A stretch of DNA of 64,000 bases, taken from contig NZ_JMME01000015.1 in the NCBI RefSeq assembly GCF_000686945.1, positions 24,754 to 88,753 of the forward strand. The letters run 5' to 3'. This DNA comes from Selenomonas sp. AE3005 (GTDB lineage: Bacteria; Bacillota; Negativicutes; Selenomonadales; Selenomonadaceae). The position numbers were made by a program, and so were the translations under genes. Positions 37,364 to 48,113 of the stretch are shown here, one piece after another. The notes under the pieces were generated by a model, which was not told the origin of the DNA, ran no database searches, and saw nothing but the letters and a program-made list of their open reading frames with translations. The number at the start of each line of letters is the position of its first letter. Position 1 is the first letter of the stretch.

Positions 37364-38359
37364 ATGGGCAAAAGAATAAGAATTTTAGCTATGGGCGGTA
37401 CGATTGCCGGTTCGGCGGCAGACAGCGCGGCGACCACCGGTTATCAGGCCGGGGCAGTGGGCGTGGCGGAATTGCTGGCGGCGGTACCCCAGGTCAGGGC
37501 GGTGGCTGAGGTCAGCGGTGAACAGCTGGCCACCATTGATAGCAAGGACATCACGGCGGCGGTACAGCTGCAAATGGTGCGCCGGGTTCGGGAGCTGCTG
37601 CTGGCCGCTGATGTAGACGGGATTGTTATCACTCATGGTACTGATACCCTGGAAGAAAGCGCCTATCTGCTGGACCTCGTGCATTTTGCTGACAAACCTG
37701 TGGTGATTACGGGGGCGATGCGTCCGTCAACGGCCCTCAGTGCCGATGGGCCGCTTAATCTTTTGGACGCTGTGCGCGTGGCGGCGGACGATAAGGCGCG
37801 TGACAGGGGCGTATTGGTGGTACTGAATAATGCAATCCACAGTGCGCAGGCGGTGACGAAACTGGCGACGATGGCGGTGGAAACCTTCCAGTCGCCTAAT
37901 GGCGGTGCCATTGGTGCGGTTAATGACGGCGAAGTGGTATTCTATCATAATTCGCAGCTGCATCACCTGCCGCAGGCTTTAAGTATCAGCGAAAAATTGA
38001 CAAGTCAGCAGGAACTGCCCTATGTACCAATTTTGTACGGCCACAGTGATGATGATGGCCGTCTGGTAAAAGTGACCGTTGACCAGGGGGGCAAGGGGAT
38101 TGTCTATGCCGGAATGGGCAACGGCAGTATTCCGGCTCAGGCTGAGGCGGAACTGGCGGCTGCCGTAAAGCAGGGTGTGCTGGTAATACGTGCAAGCAGC
38201 AGCGCTTTGGGTATGGTGGCCAAAGCGGAAGAATCCTATGAGCAGGCCGGCTTTGTGGCCAGCGGCTGTTTAAATCCGCGCAAGGCAAGACTGTTGCTGC
38301 AGGTGGCTCTGTCGGTGGGGGCGTCAGCTGCAGCTGTGAAAAATTGGCTGAAAATTTAA
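37364..38359 (+). CDS. L-asparaginase (type II-like, apparently cytoplasmic)
   Basis: Hydrolyses asparagine to aspartate and ammonia. The 331-residue protein has the first catalytic threonine in MGGTIAGSA (T13) and the second in the signature ITHGTDTLEESAY. VVITGAMRPSTALSADGP, LNLLDAV and the downstream lysine region TKLATMAVETF also fit. The sequence pattern is closer to the bacterial type II enzymes, but no signal peptide is visible, so it is likely cytoplasmic. The ATG follows GACGAGG. It is flanked by terminators on both sides and seems to be its own unit. Confidence 0.93.
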   Translation: MGKRIRILAMGGTIAGSAADSAATTGYQAGAVGVAELLAAVPQVRAVAEVSGEQLATIDSKDITAAVQLQMVRRVRELLLAADVDGIVITHGTDTLEESAYLLDLVHFADKPVVITGAMRPSTALSADGPLNLLDAVRVAADDKARDRGVLVVLNNAIHSAQAVTKLATMAVETFQSPNGGAIGAVNDGEVVFYHNSQLHHLPQALSISEKLTSQQELPYVPILYGHSDDDGRLVKVTVDQGGKGIVYAGMGNGSIPAQAEAELAAAVKQGVLVIRASSSALGMVAKAEESYEQAGFVASGCLNPRKARLLLQVALSVGASAAAVKNWLKI

Positions 38360-38429
38360 GCGGAATTAAAAGGAAAAAATTTTCCTGATGGCGAATAGTA
38401 AAAACAAATAGTGGTTGTTTGTAACTGGT

Positions 38430-38461
38430 AAATCCCTTGCGTATCCTCGTAAGGGATTTTT
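38430..38461 (+). terminator. Intrinsic terminator after the asparaginase gene
   Basis: Stem AAATCCCTT / AAGGGATTT with a 12-base loop, then TT. It ends 20 bases before the next start codon, so that gene either has a promoter hidden in or near the hairpin or is fed by read-through. Confidence 0.75.
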
Positions 38462-38480
38462 GCCATAAGGAGGATGGGCG

Positions 38481-40790
38481 ATGATACAGTACAATTACAC
38501 GTTAAATTGGAGTGCGGAGGACCAGGGAATATGGGATAAGCTGGACAAGGTAATGCGGGCGCTGTCGATGCGTCCGGCCAGCAAACAGGCCAATGCGATT
38601 TTTATCCAATTGTCCTTCCACAACATGGATTTTGACGTGGCCGGGAAAATCCGGGAAAAAGTGAGGGAGTTTTTGCCCCGGGCGGTAGTTGTGGGCATGA
38701 CGGAGACGCTGTTTTCCCAGGACGCCAGCTATGTGCGCATAAACTGCGCTTTTTTTCAAAACGCCAAAGTCCGGCTGCTGGAATTTGCTGGCATACCGGA
38801 AGATTTTGGCCGGCTGGGGCTGGAAATGGGGCAGAAGGTAGCGGCCATGCAGGACGCCCGGGCGGCGATGGTCCTGGGCGTTATGGCGCCCAAGCTCAAC
38901 AAGTTTATCAATAGCTTTGTGGTCGGCAACGAAAATGTGGTGGTCTTTGGGGCTCTGGCCGGCATGTACGAAGAGGGCATTGATGATAAGAGCCTCAGCA
39001 CCAGTTTGTTTTCCCTGGATAGTGGCAACAAAATGGTCAATCAGTATATCGTTGGCAGCGACTGTATGGAACATGGCCTGGTGGTGGCCGTATTCAGCGG
39101 TGAGAATCTGAGCGTCAGAGCTGATTACACGCTGGGCTGGAAACCGCTGGGCAAGGAAATGGTGATTACGGAAACTGCGGGGCAGACCGGTATCGGTAAG
39201 CTGGACGATATGCCGGCGGTGGATATATACCGTCATTATTTGAAGGTTATCCCTGATGAAAATTTCCTGCAGAACATCGCAGAATTCCCGCTGGTCATTG
39301 ACCGTGACGGATGTCCGATTGCCCGGGTACCGCCGGGGTTTGATGAGGACGGACGGCTGTTCTTTACCGGCGACGTACGTGTGGGCGAAAGGGTGCGCCT
39401 TTCCTATGCTGTGCTGGAAGAATTCCTGCATGAGACAGAACTGGCCAGCGAGAAGATGAGCCAGTTTGCGCCGGAGGCCCTGTATCTCAATGTTTGTGGT
39501 ACCAGGAGCCTGTTCCTGCAGGAACAGGCGCAGATGGAACATATATATTACCAGCGCAGTGCCAACCAGTTAAATGCCTGCAGCGGCACCGGCGAAATCT
39601 ACTGTTATCAGGGCCATGGCGGCATACTGAACTGCGCACTGGTAGCGGTGGGATTCAGGGAAGGCCGCAGCAAGTCAGCTCTGACGATTTTTGATGAACC
39701 GGAAAATGTGGAAGAAAATGCACCAGTGCGGCTGTCGGCCAGAGTTGCGGCTTTTCTGGAGGCCGTTACGCGGGAACTGGAGGACAGCAACCGGGAATTG
39801 AGCGAAATGGCCCGGGAATCGGAAAAGGCCAGCATAGACAAATACAAGTTCCTGGCAAGTGCCAGCCGCGATATCGCCGCTCCCTTGCAGACAGCAATCG
39901 AAATGGAACGCCGGGTATTGCAGGAAAGTACAGAACCGCATATTCAGGCTTATGCCAAGGAGGCTCGCAAGGCTGGCAAAAAAGTCTACAGCGTCATTCA
40001 GCGTATCTTTGACTTTTTGGAGATGGAGGCCGGGAACTTTAAGCTCAATGAGGGTGAGTACCGCATGGACCATCTGCTGGAATCCCTGCGGGCGGATATT
40101 TCTGAAGAGGCTGAGGCGAAGGGGATAGCCCTTAATCTTGTTTTGGAAGGCGATATTCCCAGTGTGCTTTATGGTGATGAACTGCGCATGCGCCAGCTGC
40201 TGCAGAATCTTTTGGGCAATGCCGTAAAATATACCCCTAAGGGCAGTGCGACTTTGGAGATAAAAGCCAAAAAAATCGGCGCCGTGGAGGTGGAGCTGAC
40301 TGTCAGCGTCAAGGATACGGGCATTGGCATGACAGAGGAACAACTGGCAGAACTTCAGGATATCCTGGCCTTAAATGTCGATAAGAAGGCCAGCAGCCTT
40401 GATGATACAGGCCTGGGCATCAGCGTGACACAGCGTCTCCTGAAAATGATGAACAGCGGTCTGATGATTAAGAGCAAGGCAGGAGAGGGAACAGAAGTAT
40501 CCTTTGTCTTGCGGCAGCGTGTTCTCAGCTGGATTCCCCTGCGTCAGGGAGAAAATACTGCGCAGCCCGAAACACAGGTTGCAAAAGAAGAAATCAGCCA
40601 GGAAGAACTGGCGGAAACCTGGGAGGCTTTGCGGGAAATTGCTGACGCCCAGGAAGGTGAGAGCCTGGCTTATATGCTGGAAACGCTGGACGGATATCAG
40701 CTGCCGGAACGCGAGGCCGGGCTGCTGCTGGAATTACAGACAGCGGCGCAGGAAGGTAACTGGACGCTTATCCAGAAACTTGTTCAATAA
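38481..40790 (+). CDS. FIST-domain protein with degenerate histidine-kinase core
   Basis: Paralogue of the hybrid kinase at 12999; 769 residues. FIST N and C domains fill about residues 25-400, then a coiled linker, a HisKA-like helix pair, and a HATPase domain with intact NLLGNAVKY, DTGIGM and DTGLGI boxes. At the phospho-acceptor position the usual S-H-E-I-R-T-P is S-R-D-I-A-A-P, with R463 in place of histidine, so autophosphorylation is not expected. Receiver and Hpt domains are absent. The extreme C-terminus (SLAYMLETLDGYQLPEREA) matches the end of the larger paralogue. A role as an allosteric partner of that kinase is plausible. GGAGG precedes the ATG. Confidence 0.85.
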   Translation: MIQYNYTLNWSAEDQGIWDKLDKVMRALSMRPASKQANAIFIQLSFHNMDFDVAGKIREKVREFLPRAVVVGMTETLFSQDASYVRINCAFFQNAKVRLLEFAGIPEDFGRLGLEMGQKVAAMQDARAAMVLGVMAPKLNKFINSFVVGNENVVVFGALAGMYEEGIDDKSLSTSLFSLDSGNKMVNQYIVGSDCMEHGLVVAVFSGENLSVRADYTLGWKPLGKEMVITETAGQTGIGKLDDMPAVDIYRHYLKVIPDENFLQNIAEFPLVIDRDGCPIARVPPGFDEDGRLFFTGDVRVGERVRLSYAVLEEFLHETELASEKMSQFAPEALYLNVCGTRSLFLQEQAQMEHIYYQRSANQLNACSGTGEIYCYQGHGGILNCALVAVGFREGRSKSALTIFDEPENVEENAPVRLSARVAAFLEAVTRELEDSNRELSEMARESEKASIDKYKFLASASRDIAAPLQTAIEMERRVLQESTEPHIQAYAKEARKAGKKVYSVIQRIFDFLEMEAGNFKLNEGEYRMDHLLESLRADISEEAEAKGIALNLVLEGDIPSVLYGDELRMRQLLQNLLGNAVKYTPKGSATLEIKAKKIGAVEVELTVSVKDTGIGMTEEQLAELQDILALNVDKKASSLDDTGLGISVTQRLLKMMNSGLMIKSKAGEGTEVSFVLRQRVLSWIPLRQGENTAQPETQVAKEEISQEELAETWEALREIADAQEGESLAYMLETLDGYQLPEREAGLLLELQTAAQEGNWTLIQKLVQ

Positions 40791-40814
40791 AAGAAAAATT
40801 ATCTTTTTGACCTA

Positions 40815-40884
40815 TTGACTTTTTGACTATTTGAGCTATAATAAAATTGTAATCAGGAAAGGAAAAGAACGAAACCTGATTACA
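40815..40884 (+). promoter_or_regulatory. Promoter and 5'-leader hairpin of the hsp20 gene
   Basis: TTGACT (40815-40820), 16 bases, TATAAT (40837-40842). TTGAC occurs three times at 8-base spacing (40807, 40815, 40823). At the expected transcript start lies a perfect inverted repeat, TGTAATCAGG (40848-40857) and CCTGATTACA (40875-40884), which would form a stem at the mRNA 5' end. Confidence 0.65.
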
Positions 40885-40960
40885 GAAAGTTTACAAATAG
40901 TCAAGAGAGGCACAGCAAGCTCCCTTGGCCGGTATAGATTTTAGAAAGGGGTTGCTGATT

Positions 40961-41422
40961 ATGTTTGGTTTGGTTCCGTTTGGTACGCGCAAGGATTTGG
41001 CGGCTAATAATAGTCCGCGCAGTATTTGGGATGTGTTCGATGAACCATTCTTCAGCGATGATTTCTTCCCCACTATGTCCGGGATGACTTCGGCCGGCGG
41101 TATGCGCGTAGATGTGAAGGATAACGGTGACAGCTTTGAACTCACAGCTGATTTGCCGGGCATGAAAAAAGAGGATGTAAATCTGACTTATCAGAATGGT
41201 TATCTCACCATTGCGGCACAGCAGCAGGCTGAAAACAACCAGCAGGATGATAAGGGCAATTACATCCGCCGCGAACGCCGTATGGGTTCGGTGAGCCGGT
41301 CTTTCTATATCGATAATATCGATGAAAGCCGTATCGATGCAGAATTCAAAGATGGCGTGCTGACGGTGAAAATGCCTAAGGCTGCTGAAGTTCAGCATAA
41401 TACCACCATCAATATCCGGTAA
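40961..41422 (+). CDS. Hsp20/alpha-crystallin family small heat-shock protein
   Basis: ATP-independent holdase chaperone of 153 residues. The alpha-crystallin domain spans about residues 45-150: MRVDVKDNGDSFELTADLPGMKKEDVNL, then YLTIAA, ERRMGSVSRSFYI, and the end strand DGVLTVKMPK. The N-terminus (FGLVPFGTRKDLAANN, IWDVFDEPFF) is typical. The start ATG at 40961 follows AGAAAGGGG; an upstream in-frame start at 40925 lacks this. The transcript has a roughly 110-base leader with a 5' hairpin, which might affect stability or heat-dependent translation. It ends at a strong terminator. Confidence 0.92.
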   Translation: MFGLVPFGTRKDLAANNSPRSIWDVFDEPFFSDDFFPTMSGMTSAGGMRVDVKDNGDSFELTADLPGMKKEDVNLTYQNGYLTIAAQQQAENNQQDDKGNYIRRERRMGSVSRSFYIDNIDESRIDAEFKDGVLTVKMPKAAEVQHNTTINIR

Positions 41423-41443
41423 CATGCGAGACAGTCAGGATTC

Positions 41444-41482
41444 TAAGCCCCCACGCCGGGCAGCGGCGTGGGGGCTTATTTT
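41444..41482 (+). terminator. Strong terminator after hsp20
   Basis: Perfect 14-base stem TAAGCCCCCACGCC / GGCGTGGGGGCTTA with seven-base loop, then TTTTGG. Confidence 0.92.
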
Positions 41483-41803
41483 GGTATTATTAAGAATAAA
41501 TAATTATTATATAAGTAAATATTAAGGCTAATTTTTAATTATTTCTTGCCTTTTGCTGTCAATTTGCCTATAATAGACATTGCGACTAAATGGGATAAAG
41601 TTGGAAAATTGATTTATCGTAGTATAAATAGTGATAATTCCAGCATAAAATCTCATAAATGTTTTCTTCTTTTGAGGCAAAAAAATCTATTTTTATGGGA
41701 TAAATATCCAGTATAAAAAAGGATTTTTAACCTTTATGTTGAATTGTTAAAGATGGGCAATAGCCTAATATTCAGCTAAAGGCAATTTTGCCGAAGGAGG
41801 AAT
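41483..41803. promoter_or_regulatory. AT-rich leader region of the atp operon with promoter
   Basis: This 320-base AT-rich stretch has no gene. A promoter reads TTGCCT (41546-41551), 17 bases, TATAAT (41569-41574), which would give a leader of about 220 bases before atpI. GGGATAAA and CCAG(C/T)ATAAAA each occur twice. No known riboswitch was recognised. Confidence 0.55.
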
Positions 41804-42175
41804 ATGAAAGAAGTTTTGTCGGTGTTCATGAAAAGGCTCATTATGGGGCTGGGGGTAATCACGCTGGCGATAGGCAGCATGCTGGCCGCTAACGGCACAG
41901 TGGAGCTTATTGGGGCGCTTATCATCGGTTTTGTTACGGGCCTGGTATTTTTGGGAAACATGTCTATGCGGCTGTGGAAAGCCGCGTCGCTTTCTGCTGG
42001 CAATGCGAAAAGACAGATGCTCTGGGGCTTGGTTTTGCGCTTGATGGTATTATTTATTGTCCTGTTTGCAGCCGTCCAGATTTCCACGCAGGTGTTCAGT
42101 ATGGTGGCGCTGGGGTTTGTCCTCTGTTATGCCTGGGCGATGGTTCTCATGATACGCATGAACAACGCGAAATAG
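41804..42175 (+). CDS. atpI: ATP synthase subunit I (AtpI-like)
   Basis: Inner-membrane protein of 123 residues with four hydrophobic segments. It is first in the ATP synthase operon, where AtpI proteins help assemble the c-ring (family knowledge). It is poorly conserved, so the call rests on position, length and topology: VITLAIGSMLAANGTVELIGAL and GFVTGLVFLGNMSMRLWKAA are typical AtpI-like helices. The ATG follows GAAGGAGG. atpB starts 34 bases downstream. Confidence 0.82.
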   Translation: MKEVLSVFMKRLIMGLGVITLAIGSMLAANGTVELIGALIIGFVTGLVFLGNMSMRLWKAASLSAGNAKRQMLWGLVLRLMVLFIVLFAAVQISTQVFSMVALGFVLCYAWAMVLMIRMNNAK

Positions 42176-42209
42176 TAACTCAGGAATTCCTGGGAGGAGG
42201 TTGAGGTAT

Positions 42210-42884
42210 ATGCATGAAATCGGTGTTCGCGAAGTAGTGCAGTTTGCCGGCTTTACCTTCAATTGGGAAACTCTGGTCATGACCTGGATTACGATGGCGA
42301 TAGTGCTGCTTATCGCAGTGCTGGCAACCCGCAATCTGCAGATGGTGCCGACTGGCTGGCAGAATGTGGTGGAGGCAATCGTGGTCTGGCTGCATGAACA
42401 GATTGACGCGACCATGGGCAAAAACGGACGCTTTTTGGCGCCCTTTGTCGTGTCGCTCTTTATGTTCCTGCTGGTTTCCAACTGGCTGGGGCTTATCCCA
42501 AAGATGGCATCACCGACAAATGACTTGAACACCACTTTAGGCCTTGCACTCTTGGTCATCGTGATGGTGCACGGACTGGGGCTTTACATGAAAGGCGGTC
42601 ATTACATCGCGCATTTCTTCCAGCCCACGCCGGTCTTTGTCATCATCAACGCCATAGAGGAAGTCGCCAAGCCCATTACGCTGGCCTTCCGTCTATTCGG
42701 CAACATTCTGGCAGGTGAAATTCTTATCATCATCCTGCTGCAGCTCATGCCAATCTGGATGCCGATCCCGTCAGTTATCTGGCTGGCTTTCAGTATCTTT
42801 ATCGGCGGAGTTCAGGCTTTCATCTTCACTATGCTGTCCATGGCATATCTGGCCAATGCAGTGAAGAGCGAAGAAGAAGGCTAA
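42210..42884 (+). CDS. atpB: ATP synthase F0 subunit a
   Basis: Stator part of the ion channel in the inner membrane, 224 residues. Helical segments are numerous, and the key C-terminal motif LAFRLFGNILAGEI holds the essential arginine that faces the c-ring. The final segment reads FIGGVQAFIFTMLSMAYL, as in other a subunits. The ATG at 42210 follows GGGAGGAGG; a TTG at 42201 lies inside that site. It forms the ion path together with subunit c encoded next. Confidence 0.95.
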   Translation: MHEIGVREVVQFAGFTFNWETLVMTWITMAIVLLIAVLATRNLQMVPTGWQNVVEAIVVWLHEQIDATMGKNGRFLAPFVVSLFMFLLVSNWLGLIPKMASPTNDLNTTLGLALLVIVMVHGLGLYMKGGHYIAHFFQPTPVFVIINAIEEVAKPITLAFRLFGNILAGEILIIILLQLMPIWMPIPSVIWLAFSIFIGGVQAFIFTMLSMAYLANAVKSEEEG

Positions 42885-42930
42885 GACATACTGGGAATTT
42901 TTGTTAAAGGTTATTAAGGAGGATTTTTTC

Positions 42931-43182
42931 ATGGAAAACGCAATTATGGTAGCCGCTGCTCTCGTTGGCGCAGGTATTACGATGGGTCTTGCCGCAATCG
43001 GCGCTGGTATCGGTGATGGTCTTGTAACGAGCCGTTTCATCGAAGGTATCACCCGCCAGCCGGAAGCCAAGAGCACGCTCTTCACCAACACCCTTATCTC
43101 CGTTGGTTTGATCGAGTCCATGGCTATCATCGCAACCGTTGTTGCCCTCATCATGCTCTATGCAAACCCGCTCATCAAATAA
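42931..43182 (+). CDS. atpE: ATP synthase F0 subunit c
   Basis: Ring-forming proteolipid of 83 residues with two membrane helices and the polar loop TRQPEAKS. The ion-binding carboxylate is E62, followed by S63 (GLIESMAI). In helix one the motif GAGIGDG places D29 where Na+-type rings have glutamine or glutamate, so two acidic residues may share the site. That pattern is reminiscent of the two-carboxylate ring of Fusobacterium, but the coupling ion cannot be settled from sequence. The ATG at 42931 follows AAGGAGG. Confidence 0.95.
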   Translation: MENAIMVAAALVGAGITMGLAAIGAGIGDGLVTSRFIEGITRQPEAKSTLFTNTLISVGLIESMAIIATVVALIMLYANPLIK

Positions 43183-43221
43183 TTTTCTTTGATGAATTGC
43201 TTAATAAAGGGGGCATAGGAA

Positions 43222-43725
43222 TTGATCGAGTTAAATGGGACGTTTCTTGCGCAGATTGTAAACTTCCTGATTTTGGTTGTTTTGCTCCGCGCATTTGCGT
43301 ATAAACCCGTAGTCAACATGCTCAAAGCCCGTCAGGATAAGATTCAGGAAAGCCTTGATAAAGCCGATGCCGATGCGGCAGAAGCAGACAAGCTGCTGGC
43401 GCAGTACAAGGCGAAACTGGCTGCCGCTACCGCTAAAGCTGAAGAAATTCAGAAGAATGCCGAAAAGCGTGCCGCCGAGTTCCGCGAGGCAGAGGAGCAG
43501 AAGGTTAAAGCCGATATTGAGCAGATGAAGAAATCTGCTCAGGCCGATATTGAGCGTGACCGCGCCAAAGCAGTGGAAAAGCTGCGCACCGAAATGGTGG
43601 CACTGTCCATGGCTGCTGCCGGCAAAATCATTGCTAAGAATATGGATTCGGCTGAAAATGAGGCGCTTATCGCGGAATTTGTGGATAAGCTGGACAAAGA
43701 TAAGATTGGTGATTTGCCATGCTAA
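43222..43725 (+). CDS. atpF: ATP synthase F0 subunit b
   Basis: Peripheral stalk subunit of 167 residues: one N-terminal membrane helix ([18 protein letters not shown]) and then a long charged helix rich in alanine, lysine and glutamate that forms the dimeric stalk. The start is TTG at 43222, preceded by AAAGGGGGC; no ATG fits. It overlaps atpH by seven bases, which points to translational coupling. Confidence 0.93.
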   Translation: MIELNGTFLAQIVNFLILVVLLRAFAYKPVVNMLKARQDKIQESLDKADADAAEADKLLAQYKAKLAAATAKAEEIQKNAEKRAAEFREAEEQKVKADIEQMKKSAQADIERDRAKAVEKLRTEMVALSMAAAGKIIAKNMDSAENEALIAEFVDKLDKDKIGDLPC

Positions 43726-44261
43726 ACTTACAGCTTGCACATAAATATTCCCGGGCGATTTTTGAACTGGCACAGGAAGAAGGCAAACTGGAGGCCTACG
43801 GCAAGGAACTTCTGCAGGTAAAGAAAGACCTGGAAGATGTGCCGGCTGCTGTTGCTTTCTTTGCTAATCCGCAGGTGGAGCGCAAAGCGAAAAAGGAACT
43901 GGTTAAGAAAATGTATGAAGGGGAACTTTCCCAGAGCATTTACCACTTCCTGCTCCTGCTGGTGGACAAACGCCGCTTTGCCCTGCTGTCCGTTATTGCG
44001 GAACAGTACCGGGAAATGGCTAATGCCGCACGCGGCATTGTCATTGCCGATGTAACCACGGCTCAGCCGGCAACAGAGGCACAGCAGCAAAAAATCGCCG
44101 CTAAACTTGAAGCAGTTACGGGGAAAAAGGTGGAACTCCGCCTCCACGAGAACAAAGCCCTGTTGGGCGGTGTCGTGGTCAAAATTGGCGACCGCCGTAT
44201 CGACGGCAGTGTGGCCGGACGCCTCCAGGCGCTGCAAAAAGAATTACTGACGAGCAAGTGA
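43719..44261 (+). CDS. atpH: ATP synthase F1 subunit delta
   Basis: Connects the peripheral stalk to the F1 head; 180 residues. Family features include [22 protein letters not shown] near the N-terminus, [14 protein letters not shown] in the middle, and the C-terminal [23 protein letters not shown]. The ATG at 43719 lies within the last codons of atpF. A gap of 23 bases leads to atpA. Confidence 0.93.
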   Translation: MLNLQLAHKYSRAIFELAQEEGKLEAYGKELLQVKKDLEDVPAAVAFFANPQVERKAKKELVKKMYEGELSQSIYHFLLLLVDKRRFALLSVIAEQYREMANAARGIVIADVTTAQPATEAQQQKIAAKLEAVTGKKVELRLHENKALLGGVVVKIGDRRIDGSVAGRLQALQKELLTSK

Positions 44262-44284
44262 GAAACTGGGGTGACAGCTAAGTT

Positions 44285-45802
44285 ATGAAAATGAATCCGG
44301 AAGAAATAACGGCCATCATCAAAGACCAAATCAAGAACTACGAAGTAGACTTGAATGTTGATGAAGTTGGCACGGTTATCGAAATCGGTGACGGTATCGC
44401 CCATATCCATGGCCTCGAAAAAGCTATGGCCGGTGAGCTGTTGGATTTTGGTAATGATATATATGGTTTGGTCCTGAACCTTGAACAGGACAACGTAGGT
44501 GCCGTTATTCTGGGTGGCGAAACCCAGATTAAGGAAGGTGCGCAGGTTAAGCGTACGGGCAAAATCATGCAGGTGCCGGTTGGCGAAGCTATGATTGGCC
44601 GTGTCGTTGATGCCATCGGCCGTCCGATTGACGGCAAGGGCGAAATCAAGGCTGACGCCTTCCGCCCGGTTGAGTACCGCGCTCCTGGTATTGCCGACCG
44701 TAAACCCGTTAAGGAGCCGCTGCAGACTGGTCTGAAGGCTATCGACGCCCTCGTTCCTATCGGCCGTGGCCAGCGCGAACTTATCATCGGTGACCGTGGT
44801 ATCGGTAAAACGGCTATCGCTGTTGATACCATTCTCAACCAGCATGACCAGGATTGTATCTGTGTTTATGTAGCTATCGGTCAGAAAGCCTCCACCGTTG
44901 CCCGTGTGGTAAAAACGCTGGAAGAGGCCGGTGCTATGAAATACACCATCGTGGTAGCTGCTACGGCTGCTGACAGTGCACCGCTGCAGTATCTGGCACC
45001 GTATGCCGGTGTTGCCATGGCTGAGCACTTCATGTACCAGGGCAAAGCCTGCCTCTGCGTATACGATGACCTCACCAAGCATGCAGCTGCATACCGTGCT
45101 ATGTCCCTGCTGCTCCGCAGACCGCCCGGACGTGAAGCATATCCCGGTGATGTATTCTACTTACATTCCCGTCTGCTCGAACGTGCCGCAAAACTGAACG
45201 ACGAACTGGGCGGCGGTTCCATCACTGCCCTGCCGATTATCGAAACGCAGGCCGGCGACGTTTCCGCTTACATTCCGACCAACGTTATCTCCATCACCGA
45301 TGGTCAGATTATGCTGGAATCCGATGCCTTCTACTCTGGTATCCGCCCGGCTATCAACGTAGGTCTGTCCGTATCCCGTGTAGGCGGCTCGGCTCAGATT
45401 AAGGCTATGAAACAGGTTGCTGGTACCATGCGTCTTGACCTGGCTCAGTACCGCGAACTGGCAGCTTTTGCCCAGTTTGCCTCTGACCTCGATAAGGCCA
45501 CTAAGGCACAGCTCGACCGCGGTGCTCGCATGGTTGAAACGCTGAAACAGGCACAGTACAGCCCGCTCCTCGTACAGGAACAGGTTATGGTGATTTTCAC
45601 CGCTGTCCGCGGTTTCCTGGCTGATATTCCGGTAGAGCGTGTGGTTGAATTCCACAATGACTTCCTGAAGTTCATGCGTGCCCAGCACCCGGATATTGGC
45701 GCGAAGATTGCCGAACAGAAGAAACTTGACGATGCAATCGAGGCTGACCTCAAGAAGGCCATCGAGGAATTCAAGGAAACTGTAACATACAAAATGGCAT
45801 AA
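44285..45802 (+). CDS. atpA: ATP synthase F1 subunit alpha
   Basis: Non-catalytic nucleotide-binding subunit of F1, 505 residues. The arginine-finger region [12 protein letters not shown] is present, as are [17 protein letters not shown] and the C-terminal domain. The P-loop reads [11 protein letters not shown], whereas nearly all alpha subunits I know have GDRQTGKT, so the glutamine and first threonine are changed to G and I. The alternative start ATG at 44291 is two codons in. The ribosome site GGGGTGAC is moderate. Intact otherwise. Confidence 0.96.
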   Translation: MKMNPEEITAIIKDQIKNYEVDLNVDEVGTVIEIGDGIAHIHGLEKAMAGELLDFGNDIYGLVLNLEQDNVGAVILGGETQIKEGAQVKRTGKIMQVPVGEAMIGRVVDAIGRPIDGKGEIKADAFRPVEYRAPGIADRKPVKEPLQTGLKAIDALVPIGRGQRELIIGDRGIGKTAIAVDTILNQHDQDCICVYVAIGQKASTVARVVKTLEEAGAMKYTIVVAATAADSAPLQYLAPYAGVAMAEHFMYQGKACLCVYDDLTKHAAAYRAMSLLLRRPPGREAYPGDVFYLHSRLLERAAKLNDELGGGSITALPIIETQAGDVSAYIPTNVISITDGQIMLESDAFYSGIRPAINVGLSVSRVGGSAQIKAMKQVAGTMRLDLAQYRELAAFAQFASDLDKATKAQLDRGARMVETLKQAQYSPLLVQEQVMVIFTAVRGFLADIPVERVVEFHNDFLKFMRAQHPDIGAKIAEQKKLDDAIEADLKKAIEEFKETVTYKMA

Positions 45803-45822
45803 GGTTAGCGAGGTGATTCTTT

Positions 45823-46674
45823 TTGGCTAGTTTACAGGACATCCGCCATCGCATTAAGAGCGTAAAGAGTACCAAGCAGATAACCAGTGCCATGAACATG
45901 GTCGCAACGTCACGTCTGCGCCATGCTAAAGAGGCAGCCCTGGCCAACAAGCCTTATGCAGAAAAAGTTGTGCAGGTGGTACAGCAGATTGCTGCTACCG
46001 CAGGGAATGATTTTTCCCACCCCCTGCTCGCAAAGCATGAGGACGGCAAAAAGCTCATTTTGCTTGTCACCAGTGACAAGGGCCTGGCCGGTGCTTATTC
46101 CGCCAATGCCTGCAAGGCGGCGGAAGCGCTGGTCGAGGATAAGAAAAATACCCCCATGGTCATTGTCGGCCGCAAGGGTACCAGCCACTTCAAAAATCGT
46201 GGTTACGATGTAGTAAAGAGCGTTATCGGCGTCAGTGAACGCCCCAGCTTTGACCTGGCCAAGAAATTGGCTGATGATTTGGTGGAACGCTTTAAGACCG
46301 GAGAAATCCGGGAAGTGCAGATGGTTTATACGAAGTTTATCTCGGCCATCAACTGTGAGCCGCAGGTGCTGAAACTTTTGCCGTTTGAGGCAGAGGAAAG
46401 CACGGAAGGCCCTGTTGCCGAGTACATCTATGAACCGGATGCAGCTACGGTACTCGGGAGTCTGCTCCCGCAGTATCTCTACACCACCATTTATGCAGCG
46501 CTCCTGCAGTCTGCGGCCAGCGAGTTAAGCTCCCGTATGAACGCCATGAGCAATGCAACGGACAACGCAGAAGAGCTTATCAGCAAACTGGACCTCTACT
46601 ACAACAAGGTACGTCAGGCAGGTATCACCAACGAAATCACCGAGATTGTTGGCGGTGCCGAAGCTCTGAAATAA
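45823..46674 (+). CDS. atpG: ATP synthase F1 subunit gamma
   Basis: Central rotor shaft of 283 residues. The N-terminal signature ASLQDIRHRIKSVKSTKQITSAM and the C-terminal MNAMSNATDNAEELI helix are clear; between them LILLVTSDKGLAGAYSAN is typical. The start is TTG at 45823 with GAGGTG upstream. It lies 20 bases after atpA and 23 bases before atpD. Confidence 0.96.
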   Translation: MASLQDIRHRIKSVKSTKQITSAMNMVATSRLRHAKEAALANKPYAEKVVQVVQQIAATAGNDFSHPLLAKHEDGKKLILLVTSDKGLAGAYSANACKAAEALVEDKKNTPMVIVGRKGTSHFKNRGYDVVKSVIGVSERPSFDLAKKLADDLVERFKTGEIREVQMVYTKFISAINCEPQVLKLLPFEAEESTEGPVAEYIYEPDAATVLGSLLPQYLYTTIYAALLQSAASELSSRMNAMSNATDNAEELISKLDLYYNKVRQAGITNEITEIVGGAEALK

Positions 46675-46685
46675 GGGCATCGTAA

Positions 46686-48110
<1,425 letters not shown>

Positions 48111-48113
48111 TCT

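Noticed and set aside
44063..45082. Minus-strand frame of 339 codons opposite atpH/atpA
   Set aside because: Shadow of conserved atp genes; no ribosome site.
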